NCBI GenBank assembly: GCA_963776055.1
Contig: CAVZLD010000016.1
Location: forward strand, 248,001 to 312,000
Reading direction: 5' to 3'
Source of the DNA: CAVZLD01 sp963776055
GTDB lineage: Bacteria > Planctomycetota > Planctomycetia > Pirellulales > Pirellulaceae
DNA: 64,000 bases
Shown: positions 9,809 through 20,534 of the stretch, piece after piece
Numbering within the stretch: position 1 is the first letter of the stretch
How the letters are laid out: each line of letters begins with the position of its first letter
Position numbers and translations under genes: made by a program
The notes under the pieces: model-generated
Seen by the model: the letters and a program-made list of their open reading frames with translations, nothing else
What the model was told of the DNA's origin: nothing
The model's database searches: none

Positions 9809-9978
9809 TTACACTTGCCGCCGAAGTGTGAACACAGCCGCTCCGAGTCCGACAGCGCAGACTCCCGGCTCTGGCACCACCGCAGAATTCGTCCGCAAGC
9901 TTCGCTCATAGGCGCCGTCAAGAACGCGGTGACCTGTGACGCTGTCGAAGATTTCCGTGATCCAGCCCAGTATGGGTC
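9809..9978 (-). pseudogene. Eroded PEP-CTERM tail, minus strand
   Basis: Read on the minus strand, the last ~55 codons before the stop at 9811-9809 give a decayed dockerin-like end (VLDGAYERS), then VVPEPGVCAVGLGAAVF and a terminal LRRQV. This matches the PEP-CTERM layout: Pro-Glu-Pro, hydrophobic stretch, basic end. Upstream the calcium-loop residues are lost and no start or signal peptide is visible. It fills most of the 400-base gap between the molybdoenzyme and the acetyltransferase gene. Confidence 0.6.
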
Positions 9979-10098
9979 CGCACCGCTCCGAGAGAGCCGT
10001 TACCTCCTGGATACGATCCGGCCACCGCGAATAGGCATCATCAGCAATCGAAACAGTTCCAACAACGCGTGAGAAATCGTCATCTGGGGAGATGCATC

Positions 10099-10515
10099 AT
10101 GGAGTTGACCTATCAAGCGGAAGCCAACGTAACACCGGAGGAATTCATCGATGTGCTGCGCCGCTCGACACTTTCTGAACGGCGTCCGGTCGATGAACCA
10201 GAAACGATCCAGGCCATGCTTGGACACGCCGATCTGATGATCACCGCTCGTTCGGGCACTCTGCTGGTCGGTATTTCAAGGGCGATCACCGACTTTGCCT
10301 ATTGCACGTACCTGTCTGATCTTGCGGTGGATGTGAGGTTTCAGAAGCAGGGCATCGGCAAAGAATTGATTCGGCGAACTCACGAGGCGGCAGGACTTGG
10401 CACGACGCTGATTCTGCTCTCCGCCCCCAAAGCGCGCTCCTTCTATCCGCACATCGGAATGACAAGGCACGATTCGTGTTGGGTTATTCCAAGGCAAACC
10501 GGAGTTCATGTGTGA
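10099..10515 (+). CDS. GNAT family N-acetyltransferase
   Basis: Starting at ATG 10099 (GGGGAG eight bases upstream) the protein is 138 residues. The acetyl-CoA binding motif A is YLSDLAVDVRFQKQGIGKEL (R/Q-x-x-G-x-G/A pattern), preceded by the beta-strand ITDFAYCTY and followed by the alpha-4/beta-5 part LILLSAPKARSFYPHIGM. It would transfer an acetyl group from acetyl-CoA to a small molecule or protein amine in the cytoplasm. Substrate unknown. Its 3' end converges with the esterase gene, 13 bases away. Confidence 0.88.
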   Translation: MELTYQAEANVTPEEFIDVLRRSTLSERRPVDEPETIQAMLGHADLMITARSGTLLVGISRAITDFAYCTYLSDLAVDVRFQKQGIGKELIRRTHEAAGLGTTLILLSAPKARSFYPHIGMTRHDSCWVIPRQTGVHV

Positions 10516-10528
10516 GAGCACAGGCGCT

Positions 10529-12194
10529 CTATCGCCGATCCAGGTACTGCTGTGCGATCTTCTCACCCAGCCATACGATTCCGCGGGCATCGATCACCAG
10601 TTGCTTCTCCTGATGGGGCAGGTCGAAGGCCTGGATGAGGACGAGGTTCTTATCGGAACTGACAACCGTTTCCAGTTCCGCCGTCACGTCGATGCTGGTT
10701 GACACGCTATCGTCATCGGTCGGAGGCTGCTGACTGACGTACCATTGAGCGCGGGCAAGCTCAGGTCCTTACGGCTCTGCGTCACGAGCGACATGAGCCG
10801 CTTAGGCGCGGCCTGGCGGAACGGGCCCCAGGACATATCGTTTTCGCCGAGGTGATAGAAGATGCCGGCCAGTTCGACGTCGTGGCCCTTGTGCTTCGAG
10901 TTCCTGGATTGCATCCCGGACGAAGGTAAGAAAAGCCGGATAGAGGTTGCGCGATTGGGCCTCACTGCCTTCCGGTGTCCAGTCGATGATCTGCGAGCCG
11001 CTGTGCGTGAATTTGGCGATCGCGAAGTTCTCGATGCCCCCGGCCCGCAGCGCCGCTCCAAAGCTCAACTCGGGGCCGAAAGTATCGTAGAAGCCCGCAG
11101 GCCCGAGCGGTTCCCACCCGTCCGAAACCTTGTAGCCTCCGCCAAGGCTGTACTTGTATGCCACTGTCGGGTCATCCTCGCAGCAGTCCTGCTTTGCCCT
11201 CCAACTGAGCAAGGTTCTGTACGAAGGCCCGCTCGCCCTCCATGTTGCGGTGGCCGGCGAGGACGAAGAGCTTCACCTTCGATCCTTTGGCGTAGGGCCA
11301 GGGCTTCAGCGGGCGGATCTGCCTTTTTTGTCCTGGCCGATATTTCGCAGGTAGGCGTCGGCGTAGTTCACTCCGTGCTCGAGCTGGCCAAGGGTTCCGT
11401 AGTGGTAGTGCAGTCCCACGCCGCCGCCGATCTCGACGCCCACGTGCGACGTGGGGATGTAATCGGCCAGCGGATCGGTCTTGCGTGACCTCCTTCTGCC
11501 CCAGGCTGATGGCGTACATGCGCGGGCGAAGGTCCATGCCCCAAATCGTCTTGGTGCATAACTCGCCGATGTAGAACCGAAGCTCCGGTGCCTTCAGGTC
11601 GCGCCGCCAACTTGCCAGGAAATTCTTCAGGTTCGCGCCGTAGTGATTCATGTAGTCTTCGTCGAACATGTCGTTTTCGCCCTGGTGCCACATGAACCCC
11701 TCCAGGCGATACGCGACGCCCTGCTTGTCGAGGTCGGCAAGCGCGTGGCGGATCCAGTCGAGCGCCAGCGGGTACATCTTGAAGCCAATGGGCTGGTCAG
11801 GGTTCCAGTCGCCGCCGAGGTGAGTCCCACCGGCGGCGACCTTGATGATGGCAATCGGGGCGTCCGTGTTCCGCTCGACTTCGCGGGCGAAGCTCAGCTC
11901 GGGACCCACGATGTTGTTCACCGGCTGAAGGTCGACCCAGCCCTCCGACGTGGTCTTATTCTCTCGACCAAGGCAGTAGGAGAATCGCACTCCGGTTTGC
12001 GGCGCATCCAGCCCGGTGAACGGCGGAAAACGGTGGACATCCGTCGCCTTCGAGTCGGACCCCACCATGTTCGACTGGCCGGCGAAGATGAAGACGCGAA
12101 CGGTGGCATTGTTTTCCTGGGCTGGCAGCAGACTGACGCCACCAACGAGCAGGCCGAAAGCAAGCAGAGCGAACAGGCGTGTCATTCGAATCAT
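10529..12194 (-). CDS. Two-domain sialate O-acetylesterase-like (SASA) protein, several frameshifts
   Basis: ATG at 12194 (GAGG seven bases upstream) begins a signal peptide (MTRLFALLAFGLLVGGVSLL). Domain 1 has the SGNH/SASA motifs: FIFAGQSNMVGSD with the catalytic serine, ELSFAREVE, VAAGGTHLGGDW and GFMWHQGENDMFDEDY. Domain 2 repeats the fold: VKLFVLAGHRNMEGE, where Arg replaces the catalytic Ser, then GPELSFGAAL, AKFTHSGSQIIDW and IFYHLGENDMSWGPF. It ends LGEKIAQQYLDRR before the stop at 10529-10531. The frame changes near 11485, 11320 (beside an A6 run), 11180, 10890 and 10745. Domain 1 would remove O-acetyl groups from sugars or cell-wall glycans; domain 2 may be structural. It could be a decaying gene or a badly sequenced one. 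Confidence 0.85.
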
Positions 12195-12436
12195 CGAGAT
12201 ACCTCGGCTCGGGTATGGAGGTCGTGCATTTTATAGGTTGTCGATTTGAAAGACATGGCAACACCCTTCCGCGCCGCGAGAGGGTCGGTCGCGTAGCGGC
12301 CGGGGCGGGCCTTCCTGGACGAGCAACACGCGCCGATCGCGTCGCACGCTCCGTCCTTCTCCGGGCCTGCGGCCCGACTCTCTCGGAGGGAGGGTGACTC
12401 CGGTTCGTGAACGCTTGTGAGATCAACACTTCTCTT

Positions 12437-12545
12437 GACGGCGGCGCAGGTAAGGAACCAGGACGACCAACGGAAGTCCGGGAATCTCCTGTTTTGCGTG
12501 GCCTCCTGAGGACCATTCGCCGCGCCGCAGTTCATAAACTGCACG
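12437..12545 (-). repeat. Hairpin repeat element, copy A
   Basis: On the minus strand it begins CTGCGGCGCGGCGAATGG, continues through CAGGAGATTCCCGG and CGTTGGTCGTCCTGG, and ends CTGCGCCGCCGTC. The same element recurs at 14991-15090 and 15171-15268, with a partial copy near 25181. The two ends are inverted relative to each other (GCGGCGC and GCGCCGC), so the whole unit can fold into a long hairpin. The rest of the 12195-12583 gap holds GC-rich sequence in which I see nothing else. Confidence 0.8.
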
Positions 12546-12583
12546 ACCTTCATGGGCGAAGACAGCGGAGAAGAGGGCACGGA

Positions 12584-14976
12584 TCAGTTCTTTCTGTCGG
12601 GGCGCTCGGCCGCCATTTGTATCCGAATCATTTTCGCCGATCGATCATAGCGGGTTGGCAAGATCGTGCCGTTGATTGTCACGGACTGCGGTGGCTGCAC
12701 GGCTCTCAGTGATACATTTGTCATCGGCTGCCCCTGCAAGGCGATCCTCACGTCGGGCCGGCCAGGTGTGAAGACGCAGAAGACTTTGGAAAGCGAGGCG
12801 AGCACGACCGTTCCATCGCGACGCAGGTAACTGCCGCCGGCGACGAAGATTCGCTGCACCGCATCGATGCTGTTCGCATCGGCATCGATGGCGCGCGTGA
12901 CCGCAAAACAATAGGCGTCGGTTTCCCAGCCGTCAATCGTGTGACAGCTGTTGCGATGCATCTTCCGGCCGTCAGCGCGAAGGTTGACGTAGACGTCGGT
13001 AATCGTGGAGTCGCGCCGAATGCGGACGCCGATCATTTCGTCGCCGCGAAGCCGTTCGAGCATCGGCAGGGGAGTTTGTCCCCGCGGATCGACCGGCAGC
13101 ACCGCGGTGAGAAACTTCGTGGTGCGCGTTGGCTCGGCCGGTGCAAAGGCCAGGTAGGGTACTTCGACGTCCGGCTTGTGGTCCTGGAGGCCGGTCTTCT
13201 CCCGGACTACGATCTCCTCGGGAAACAGCGGTTGGACCAGAGCCTGACTTCGCTCGCCGGAGACCAGCGTAATCGAATTGTCACCTTGCCGCGCCTCGCC
13301 CTGATAGTGCAGCAGCCACTCGAAATCACCTTCCTCATAGGCACGAACATCATCGAGAATCAAGAGCACGCTCATCCACCCACAGGAAGTGCCGGTAGTT
13401 GCGCAAATCGCCAGGCCGTCGGCCCTGTGGCATCGGCCAAGACGTATTTCAGTCCGGCCGCATCCAACAGCCGATGCACACCGCCGGGTGTCGGCGTGCC
13501 GCGGTCTCCGTTACCACAGTTCTCGGGAGGCTCCGCCTGTCCATTGAACAGGACCACATTATGGGCGCGACTTTGTCGGTAGTAGCTGGTGTACTCGCGC
13601 CGACTGTAGGAGCAAGTACCCGAGTCGATGATGAGCGGCTCTCCTGCGTGGAAGAGAAGGAACGAGCCGGCGTCGGGGTGGGCATGGTTCCAGGCGTAAC
13701 CCGATTTGACAGCCACGAGTGTGGCATCATCTTCCCAGGACGATCGCATCACGACCCACCCAATGTCAGGATAGATGACCGATGTCGGGAGTTCGGGCGC
13801 GGCGTCAAGGTCGTAGTCTCCCGCGTGGTAGACCAGGCCGATCGGATCCTCCAATCCAGAGTCTGTCCGGTGCAGGTACCAGCGATACTCGGGCTTGTCG
13901 AATCCGTTGGCGACGAGCAGTCGGACGGATCGGGCCCCGCTGGCACCGAGGCTGCTGTCGCCGAAATTCACCGAAAGCGTTGATGCGGAGCGCGGATAGC
14001 AGGTCTGGACAAAGAAATCGCCGACAGATCGAAGGAGGGGAATCTCCGGAGGCGGTGCATCCGGTCGACAGTTCTGATACGCCAGCCGAAAGAGCAGATA
14101 CTCCGAGAGAGCGTAGTTGGCGTACGATACGCTCTCGTAAAAGGCTCCGTCGCGGTCAAAATTGCCACACTTGTTCTGCAAGACGTTGCCGTCGTAGGCG
14201 AAGAATTCGGGAAAGCCGTCGGTGACTTCATGGACCCACTGTTCGGCACGGGGATCGTCGCCTAACAAGGCCAATGACGCCAGCCCTGCCATGGAAACGC
14301 AAACACTCCACCAGTTGTGGCCCATCGAGTCGAGGGCGTGGATTCGCTGCTGGGGCAGGATCCAGTCATTCAACGTAGGAAGGATGCCCAGCCGGATCAT
14401 CGATTGGCGAATTGTCGCTCTTTCGTCTTCCGAGAGAAAATCATGAATCGAATCGTAGCCCACGGCGTAAGCAAAGCAGAACCGAGCCGTGTTTAGCTCC
14501 GAGTGCCAGGGTGGGTCGTGATGCGCGTCGCCGGCCCAACGTTCGTAGCTGCCGTAGTGGATCAGCGCGTTGCGCAGCTTTTCCGCATAGCGCGGTTCGC
14601 CGGTCATCCGATAGGCAAGCCCCAAAACGGTCGCCAGGCGTACCACCTGATTGCTGGGACGTCCATAGTTGCCATGTTGTCCGCTACCGCCTTCGGCATA
14701 CTCCTTCGAAACAAACTCCTCTTGCAGCAGGCGATTGGCCCGTGCGTGCTGGTCTTGCCAAGCGGTGCGAAGCGTGTCCGATTCACCCATTCGCCGCTGA
14801 AGCCGTGCGATCATGCTCGCAGTGAAGAACAGCCGCGGTCGAGCGGAAATCCAAGTCTCCACCGGCTGTTGTGACACGTCCTGCGCGTCCGCAGCCGAAA
14901 GCCCTACGGGAATAAAGGCTACATGATAGAGCAGACCAAGGACCATGACGCGCATTGGGAACAACGGACGATTCAC
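12584..14976 (-). CDS. Secreted heparinase II/III-like polysaccharide lyase, frameshifted
   Basis: The start is GTG at 14976 with CAGGAG eight bases upstream, followed by a signal peptide. Residues ~45-330 form the alpha/alpha toroid (RPRLFFTASMIARL, VLGLAYRMTGEPRYAEKL, DSMGHNWWSVC, FDRDGAFYESVSYANY). The beta-sheet domain starts with VVMRSSWEDDATLVAVKSG and NHAHPDAGSFLLFHAGEPLI, the family's His-containing signature, then SRAHNVVLFNGQ. The frame breaks around 13365-13405. NYRHFLWV in a second frame and LLILDDVRAYEEGDFEWLLH in a third continue the family pattern to the stop at 12584, so this is one ~797-residue protein. It should cleave an acidic polysaccharide (heparin-like or alginate-like) by beta-elimination; specificity is not readable. 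Confidence 0.85.
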
Positions 14977-14990
14977 GGGTATTTCTCCTG

Positions 14991-15090
14991 TTTACTGCGG
15001 CACGGCCGATGTTCCTCGGTAAGCGATGCGCATCGCAGGAATCGCGGACCTCCGCTGGTCGTCCTGGCTGATTGACTGCGTCGCCGTCAG
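14991..15090 (+). repeat. Hairpin repeat element, copy B
   Basis: Starts TTTACTGCGGCACGGC and ends TGACTGCGTCGCCGTC, with the shared inner string GCTGGTCGTCCTGG. It is the most divergent of the near-full copies, particularly just inside the left arm. It lies immediately upstream of the lyase start, so it may form part of that gene's leader. Confidence 0.75.
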
Positions 15091-15170
15091 ACATCGGCCG
15101 TCGGCCTGGGCCGATCCGGAGTATAGAACGCGCCGTGGATGCCGAGAAGACGTGCGTTGCATTTATCTAT

Positions 15171-15268
15171 TCACTGCGGCGCGGCGAATGATCCTCAGGA
15201 GGGCACGCAAAACAGGAGATTCCCGGACTCCCGTTGGTCGTCCTGGTTCATTATCTGCGCCGCCGTCA
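15171..15268 (+). repeat. Hairpin repeat element, copy C
   Basis: Starts TCACTGCGGCGCGGCGAATG and ends TTATCTGCGCCGCCGTC. Left arm AATGATCC-T-CAGGA can pair with the right-arm TCCTGGTTCATT with few mismatches, extending the GCGGCGC/GCGCCGC end pairing. It sits ~25 bases past the 3' end of the large unknown gene and in the same orientation as copy B, 180 bases away. Confidence 0.8.
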
Positions 15269-15292
15269 ATAGGACGGCTGACACTACCCGAG

Positions 15293-18259
15293 TTATTCTG
15301 GAGGCATCCCACGTGTGCGCAGTAGATTGTCCTTGCTGATCCGGTCGGCCAGGGTCTCCCGGTCGCCGTCGATGAGATAGATTTTGCCGCGAAGGTGATA
15401 TCTTCGGCTGCGTGGGAAGCGAACTGGCTGAAGGATGACACCCATTTGTCCGTCACCTGGGGCAAAGACGCCACGGGCGTGCGGCCACGCCATGCAGAGG
15501 TTTCGCTCGCCGTCGACCGACGTCACGGCGATGGCCCCTGCGCCGGTTCTCGCTTCTCCGTTTTGCAAACCGAAGCGCTGCCATCCTTCCGTAGTCAGGA
15601 TCCAAGTGCGTTCGTTCCGCGGATCGGAAAATGGAGTTTCTGCGAAATCGATAACGAATGCGGGAGCTTCGTGATCGACTTGTCCTTCCTCGTTTTGCCA
15701 CCAGTACTCCAAGTCCAAGTCATCCTGATTGGGATGGATCCGTCCTCCCCGTCTGCCGTATCGCTGACTTGACTCGAACCACAGGGATCCCCCTTCGCTG
15801 GATTTCCAGGTTGTGGCGACCGGAGTCCCGGCAGCTCGGCGCTCCTCCGACGTGGGGAACAGAACACGATACACGACGCCGTCTCCGGGTTCGGCGAACG
15901 TCACAGCCGGAGGAGACGCCGTCGAATCTCGACTACTCTGCACTTCCAGCGCAAGCTGCTCCCCATCCGGCACGCTTTCACCCATGCTCACCTTGAGCGT
16001 CTGCTCGTGCCTGTCAGAGCCGACGAGAAACACGGTTCCGAAGTCGCCCGTCTCGTCACAAAAGACTTGATAGCCGTCGTGGTCTGTGTTCCGGGCGTGG
16101 GAAAGCAATCGCCATCGTTCCTTTTCCTTGCGCCAGATGCGAGGGTATCTCCAATCTGTCATCCCGGTTACTACGATCGGGAGCAGGTCAGTGCCACCTG
16201 TTACGGTGAACTCCGCGCGGTTCATCTCGGCGTGAATCCGTACGGGCAGGTGCGACAACACGGTACCACGCTTGCAGTCGACGACATGGGGTGACTCGTG
16301 ACCATATGCTACGGCCTCACGGCGTGGTGTCCGAGCGTCATCTCGACTGCCGTAAGGGAGCCAGAATCCGTCAACGTCAAAAACGTCTCCTGGCTGCAGC
16401 TCGAGCCTTTCCACATCAGGGACCAGTAACAGCCGCGTATCTTCTGTCCGGTCCGAAGGGTATCGATCTCGATAGGGACCCACCTGCAAGGTTGCGGCGG
16501 GTCCGATTCCCCGCGGGCCCGAAAAGTCTCGTACCACAATCGCATTCGACCCGCGATTCCGCGCATGGTCTCCGTATACCGCCATGTAGGCATTCTTGGA
16601 AGGCAACGCCATTCCCTTGATCGGGAACGGAGCTTGCGTGAAATCGATGGGCAGGTCATCCGCTCCGCTGGCCGCAAACCGAGTAAACCGCAGTTGCTGC
16701 ACGGCCGAGGCGACACTTAGCAAGCGGAAGTGCGCCTTGGCATCTTCGACGACCAACGGTTTCAGGACGTCGTAGCGGACATGGAAGAAGCTTCGCAATT
16801 CATCCGCCTGCGGAGTCTCCCAGATATCCGCCGTGACTTTGATACTTCCGTCGGCACTGACGTACTGCAACTGAATGTCGTACCAATTGGGTCCGGTGCT
16901 GCGATAGACGGTGCGCTCGTATTTTGCGTGCTGCCAGTTTTGCCCGTCGAAGAAACTCAGAAAACTGTGACCGGCAAGATTGTCATGTTGTGGTTGACCA
17001 TTCCAGAACGTCTCCTGGCTCATCGCTCGAAAATCCGCGATCGACACGCCACCGATTCCGCCAAATTTGAAGGGAACATAACAGGTCGTTTCGGTTACGC
17101 CTGTCGACGAGTGGAAGTAGTCCATCCAGGCGCCGAGGGAGGACCAGTGTTTGGTCATGTGCCTGCCCCAGTTTTGGTAAAGATGGAGTGACGTCAAGGT
17201 CATCGTCTGGTGAGGGCGCACGTTGATCGGAAAGAAGGTTTCACTGAAAGGAGTGTCGTTGGGGTTGTAGAACTTCTCTTCCTTCTCACCCGCAAAGTTT
17301 TTCGATACCTGCACGACAATCGGCATCGGGTGCCCGTCCTGATCGAGGACTGTTCCGCCCTCGACGATGCCCCCGCCGACGACGGATTCGTGACAGATGT
17401 AGATTTTGCGCGGGGTCGCGTCATTGCGGAGCGTGATGGTTGCCGCTTCGTAACGATTGGGGGTCTCGTAGAACTGTCGCTGAAAGCTGCCGGAAGTTAC
17501 CGTGCCCACTACATAGCAGCCTCTTCGCGCGTCGTAGTGAACAGGCACCTCGCCCGTAATCAAGGTAAAGGCGTCATCTGCCAGCGGTGCTTCCTCGCCA
17601 AACAGTGGAAAAGCGAATGCCTGCCGCGTTCCCGCTTCGAAAGGGGAACAGGGAAACTGCCTTGGCACGATGCCTTTGATCGTGAGGTGATCGGCATCCA
17701 ATGCGCCGGTTCCGTGCCAAGTGATCTCCGCGAGGATTTTTTCCGGATAGCAGAAAAGCGCCAGATCGCCCTTCAGCGGTGCCGGTGTTCCTTCCGCGGT
17801 ACTCGGCTGCAAGTCAAACCAATGAATCTCGCAGTAATACGGGCCACGCCGATAGAGGTTGATTCGTGAAGGCTGCGGCGAATGCTGTGTGGAATAGACA
17901 GTGCCGGATTTGTCATGGATCTCGAACCACAACCAGGGCTCCCCATTGTCGCTGACCAGTCGATGGGGCCGGTTCAACTCGCCGGTCAAACGATACTCTT
18001 CCGCCAGGATGTTGAAGCTGCTTCGAGACGAATCCGCATAATTCACTTCGAGCTTGGGACGATTGGCAATCGATTGGTGTTGATAGATGACAGTGTCACG
18101 AACGGGCCTGAGCGACGGACGGGAGTCCGGCTGTTTTGTGCTGCCTGTGCTGTGCTGATTGGCAGCGCGAGTGAGGAGATGCTCCTGCGGATGCACATTC
18201 TGGTCGAATGCGATAGTGGGTAACGCGAGGGACACGAGAAGGACAACGAGAATTCTCAT
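15293..18259 (-). CDS. Large secreted protein of unknown function in the polysaccharide cluster
   Basis: Choosing ATG 18259 gives 988 residues with a signal peptide (MRILVVLLVSLALPTIAF). I do not recognise a family. The sequence is rich in aromatic residues and beta-strand patterns typical of secreted carbohydrate-active or carbohydrate-binding proteins, for example YYCEIHWFDLQPS, HLYQNWGRHMTKHWSSLGAW, FKFGGIGGVSIADFRAM, NWYDIQLQYVSADGSIKV and ITGMTDWRYPRIWRKEKER-like stretches. There are no transmembrane segments after the signal and no low-complexity tail. It lies between the lyase and the divergent GH97 gene, has no frameshift over 3 kb, and codon use looks normal, so it appears to be under selection. 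A lyase, hydrolase or binding protein would all fit; none is shown. Confidence 0.8.
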   Translation of the reverse strand: MRILVVLLVSLALPTIAFDQNVHPQEHLLTRAANQHSTGSTKQPDSRPSLRPVRDTVIYQHQSIANRPKLEVNYADSSRSSFNILAEEYRLTGELNRPHRLVSDNGEPWLWFEIHDKSGTVYSTQHSPQPSRINLYRRGPYYCEIHWFDLQPSTAEGTPAPLKGDLALFCYPEKILAEITWHGTGALDADHLTIKGIVPRQFPCSPFEAGTRQAFAFPLFGEEAPLADDAFTLITGEVPVHYDARRGCYVVGTVTSGSFQRQFYETPNRYEAATITLRNDATPRKIYICHESVVGGGIVEGGTVLDQDGHPMPIVVQVSKNFAGEKEEKFYNPNDTPFSETFFPINVRPHQTMTLTSLHLYQNWGRHMTKHWSSLGAWMDYFHSSTGVTETTCYVPFKFGGIGGVSIADFRAMSQETFWNGQPQHDNLAGHSFLSFFDGQNWQHAKYERTVYRSTGPNWYDIQLQYVSADGSIKVTADIWETPQADELRSFFHVRYDVLKPLVVEDAKAHFRLLSVASAVQQLRFTRFAASGADDLPIDFTQAPFPIKGMALPSKNAYMAVYGDHARNRGSNAIVVRDFSGPRGIGPAATLQVGPYRDRYPSDRTEDTRLLLVPDVERLELQPGDVFDVDGFWLPYGSRDDARTPRREAVAYGHESPHVVDCKRGTVLSHLPVRIHAEMNRAEFTVTGGTDLLPIVVTGMTDWRYPRIWRKEKERWRLLSHARNTDHDGYQVFCDETGDFGTVFLVGSDRHEQTLKVSMGESVPDGEQLALEVQSSRDSTASPPAVTFAEPGDGVVYRVLFPTSEERRAAGTPVATTWKSSEGGSLWFESSQRYGRRGGRIHPNQDDLDLEYWWQNEEGQVDHEAPAFVIDFAETPFSDPRNERTWILTTEGWQRFGLQNGEARTGAGAIAVTSVDGERNLCMAWPHARGVFAPGDGQMGVILQPVRFPRSRRYHLRGKIYLIDGDRETLADRISKDNLLRTRGMPPE

Positions 18260-18547
18260 CGTGGCAATGTCTCCGAGACTCGTATTGGCGAAGGGAAGCA
18301 TCCGTTGCTGAGCGACGGGCAAGCTGACAACTGGGGCCAACGACAATGGAAGCCCTTTCGTCAGCTGGCCATGATACAATGCCGGAGGTGTGCGAATGTA
18401 GATGCTGTTGCCACTTTCTGATGGGCTGCGTTTCTTCCGACCAGAAAGAGCGACGAGATGCTACAGGGGCGTGCTCCGCAGTAGGGTCATCGCATTCTCG
18501 GCGGTGCGGACAGATTAATGCCCTCGCGCAGACGCAAGAGGCCAGGC

Positions 18548-20534
18548 ATGAAGATGTTTCGAAATGTCGTAGTTGTGATTCTACTGCTTACGGCGTCGGC
18601 CGACGCGTCGAAGACGACAGTTCAATCGCCCGATGGCCGCAACTCGATCGTCTTGCAATCGACGGACGAAGATCGCGACGTCGTTCGTGTTTCGGTCAGC
18701 CGCGACAGGCAACAGGTCCTTGCCCCTTCCCCACTGGGCCCGGTGTTGACGATGGGGGGGGCACTGAACGAAGGATCCCGCATTGTCACAGTGCGGCACG
18801 GCAAAAGCGACGACAGTTTTCAACTCTTCTGGGGCAAGACGAGCACGGTCGCCGACCGATTCTCCTATGCCGTAGTCACTCTGGCGACGCCCACGGACCT
18901 CCGTTGGGAAGTCGAGTTGCGTGCGTACGACGATGGTGTCGCTTTTCGCTACCGATTGCTGCGGCAAGACGGGCAGCGAGAGTTTGCAATACGAGAAGAG
19001 GTGACCCAGTTCAACGCGGTGGGTGAACCGACGGCGTTCTTTAATACGCTGGACGGCTTTACGACGTCGCATGAATCACTGTATGCGCGCAAATCACTCT
19101 CCGCGATTCCCGTCGCAAAATTGCTGGACATGCCGCTGCTGCTTGTTTGGCCGAGCGGTCAGGCGGCCGCGATCACGGAAGCTCGGGTGCGTCATTTCGC
19201 GGGCATGTATCTGGAGCGACGGTCGAATGACAGCACGGCGCTCCGATGTCGACTGTCGCCTCGGCCCTCGGACAAGGACACGTGCGTGGTGGGTACAACG
19301 CCCCATGAAAGCCCCTGGCGCGTCGTCCTCTTGGCTGACCATGCTGGCAAGTTGCTCGAGAGCAACTTACTCCTGTGTCTCAACGACCCACCGCAAGACG
19401 ACTTCCGTTGGGCTCGCCCGGGCAAGACCAGCTTCCATTGGTGGTACGGCGAATTCGAGGATGATTACAAGTTGTCATCCGAGCGTGACGTGTATTTCCG
19501 CAGGCATCGGAAGTACATTGATTTCTGCGCCGAAAATCGTATCGCATATCACGCGGTCTCCGGGGATGGGCTCGCGTGGTACGTGCAGTCGCCAACGGAT
19601 TACGGAACGCCGGCGGCGGATGCGGACGTCCTTCGTGCACGGCTGGAATTGGGGCTTCCGCAGATCATTGCTTACGCCCGCGATCGGGGCGTCGGAATTC
19701 GTCTGTGGGTGCATTGGAAGCCGCTGAGCGAGAAGTTGGAAGAAGCTTTCGCTCGCTACGAATCCTGGGGCGTGAAGGGGATTATGGTCGACTTCCTCGA
19801 CCGTGATGACCAGGAAATGGTTGACTTCACCGAGCGAATGCTCAAGAGTGCGGCCCGCCACAAGCTGCACGTTCAGATCCACGGGTCATCGAAGTTCAGC
19901 GGAGAGCAGCGCACGTTTCCGAACCTCTTCAACCGCGAAGGTGTGTTGAATCTCGAATACGTGAAGTGGAGCGACCTCTGCACCCCGGCCCATAACGTGA
20001 ACGTAGCCTACACGCCGCGCACTCGCCGGACCTGTCGATTTCCACCTCGGCGGCTTTCGCTGCGTTTCCCGGGCTGCGTTTCGGCCGAGCAATCGGGCGC
20101 CGGTGGTGATGGGGACGCGGTGTCACAACCTGGCGCTTTATGTCGTGTACGAGAACCCGATGCCGATGGTCGCCGACGCGCCCAGCGCGTACGAGGGCCA
20201 AACCGGGTTCGAGTGGATCACCCAAGTCCCGACCACCTGGGACGAAACCCGCTTCGTGGCCGGCGAACCCGGCGAGTATGTGGTACTTGCGCGGCGCAAG
20301 AACAAGGAGTGGTACGTAGGTGGAATCACAAACTGGACAGCCCGGAAGATCGAGGTCCCCTTGGCGTTCTTGCCGTCGGGCGAATTCCTTGCCACGCTCT
20401 ACGTCGACGGATCAATGGATGAGTCGCTGCCCCATGCCATCGCAAAACAGCAGCAGTCTGTCGTCGCCAGCTCACCCCTCCCCGTCCGCCTCGCGCCAGG
20501 CGGTGGCTTTGTCGCTGTCCTCCGCGCCGAGTGA
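18548..20534 (+). CDS. GH97 family glycosidase, secreted, one frameshift
   Basis: ATG at 18548 (AAGAGG upstream) begins a signal peptide. The N-terminal beta-sandwich (QSPDGRNSIVLQ, LRWEVELRAYDDGVAFRYRL, EDVTQFN-like EEVTQFNAVG) is followed by the TIM barrel: WYGEFEDDYK, VHWKPLSEKLEEAFARYESW, GVKGIMVDFLDRDDQEMVDF and GVLNLEYVKW. The VDFLDRDDQ segment resembles retaining GH97 alpha-galactosidases more than the inverting SusB alpha-glucosidase type, but I would not assign specificity on that alone. The frame shifts near 20015; ALAGPVDFHLGGF and the C-terminal sheet (FVAGEPGEYVVLARRKNKEW) continue in the new frame to 20534. It diverges from the large unknown gene across a ~290-base region that must hold both promoters. 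Confidence 0.88.
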
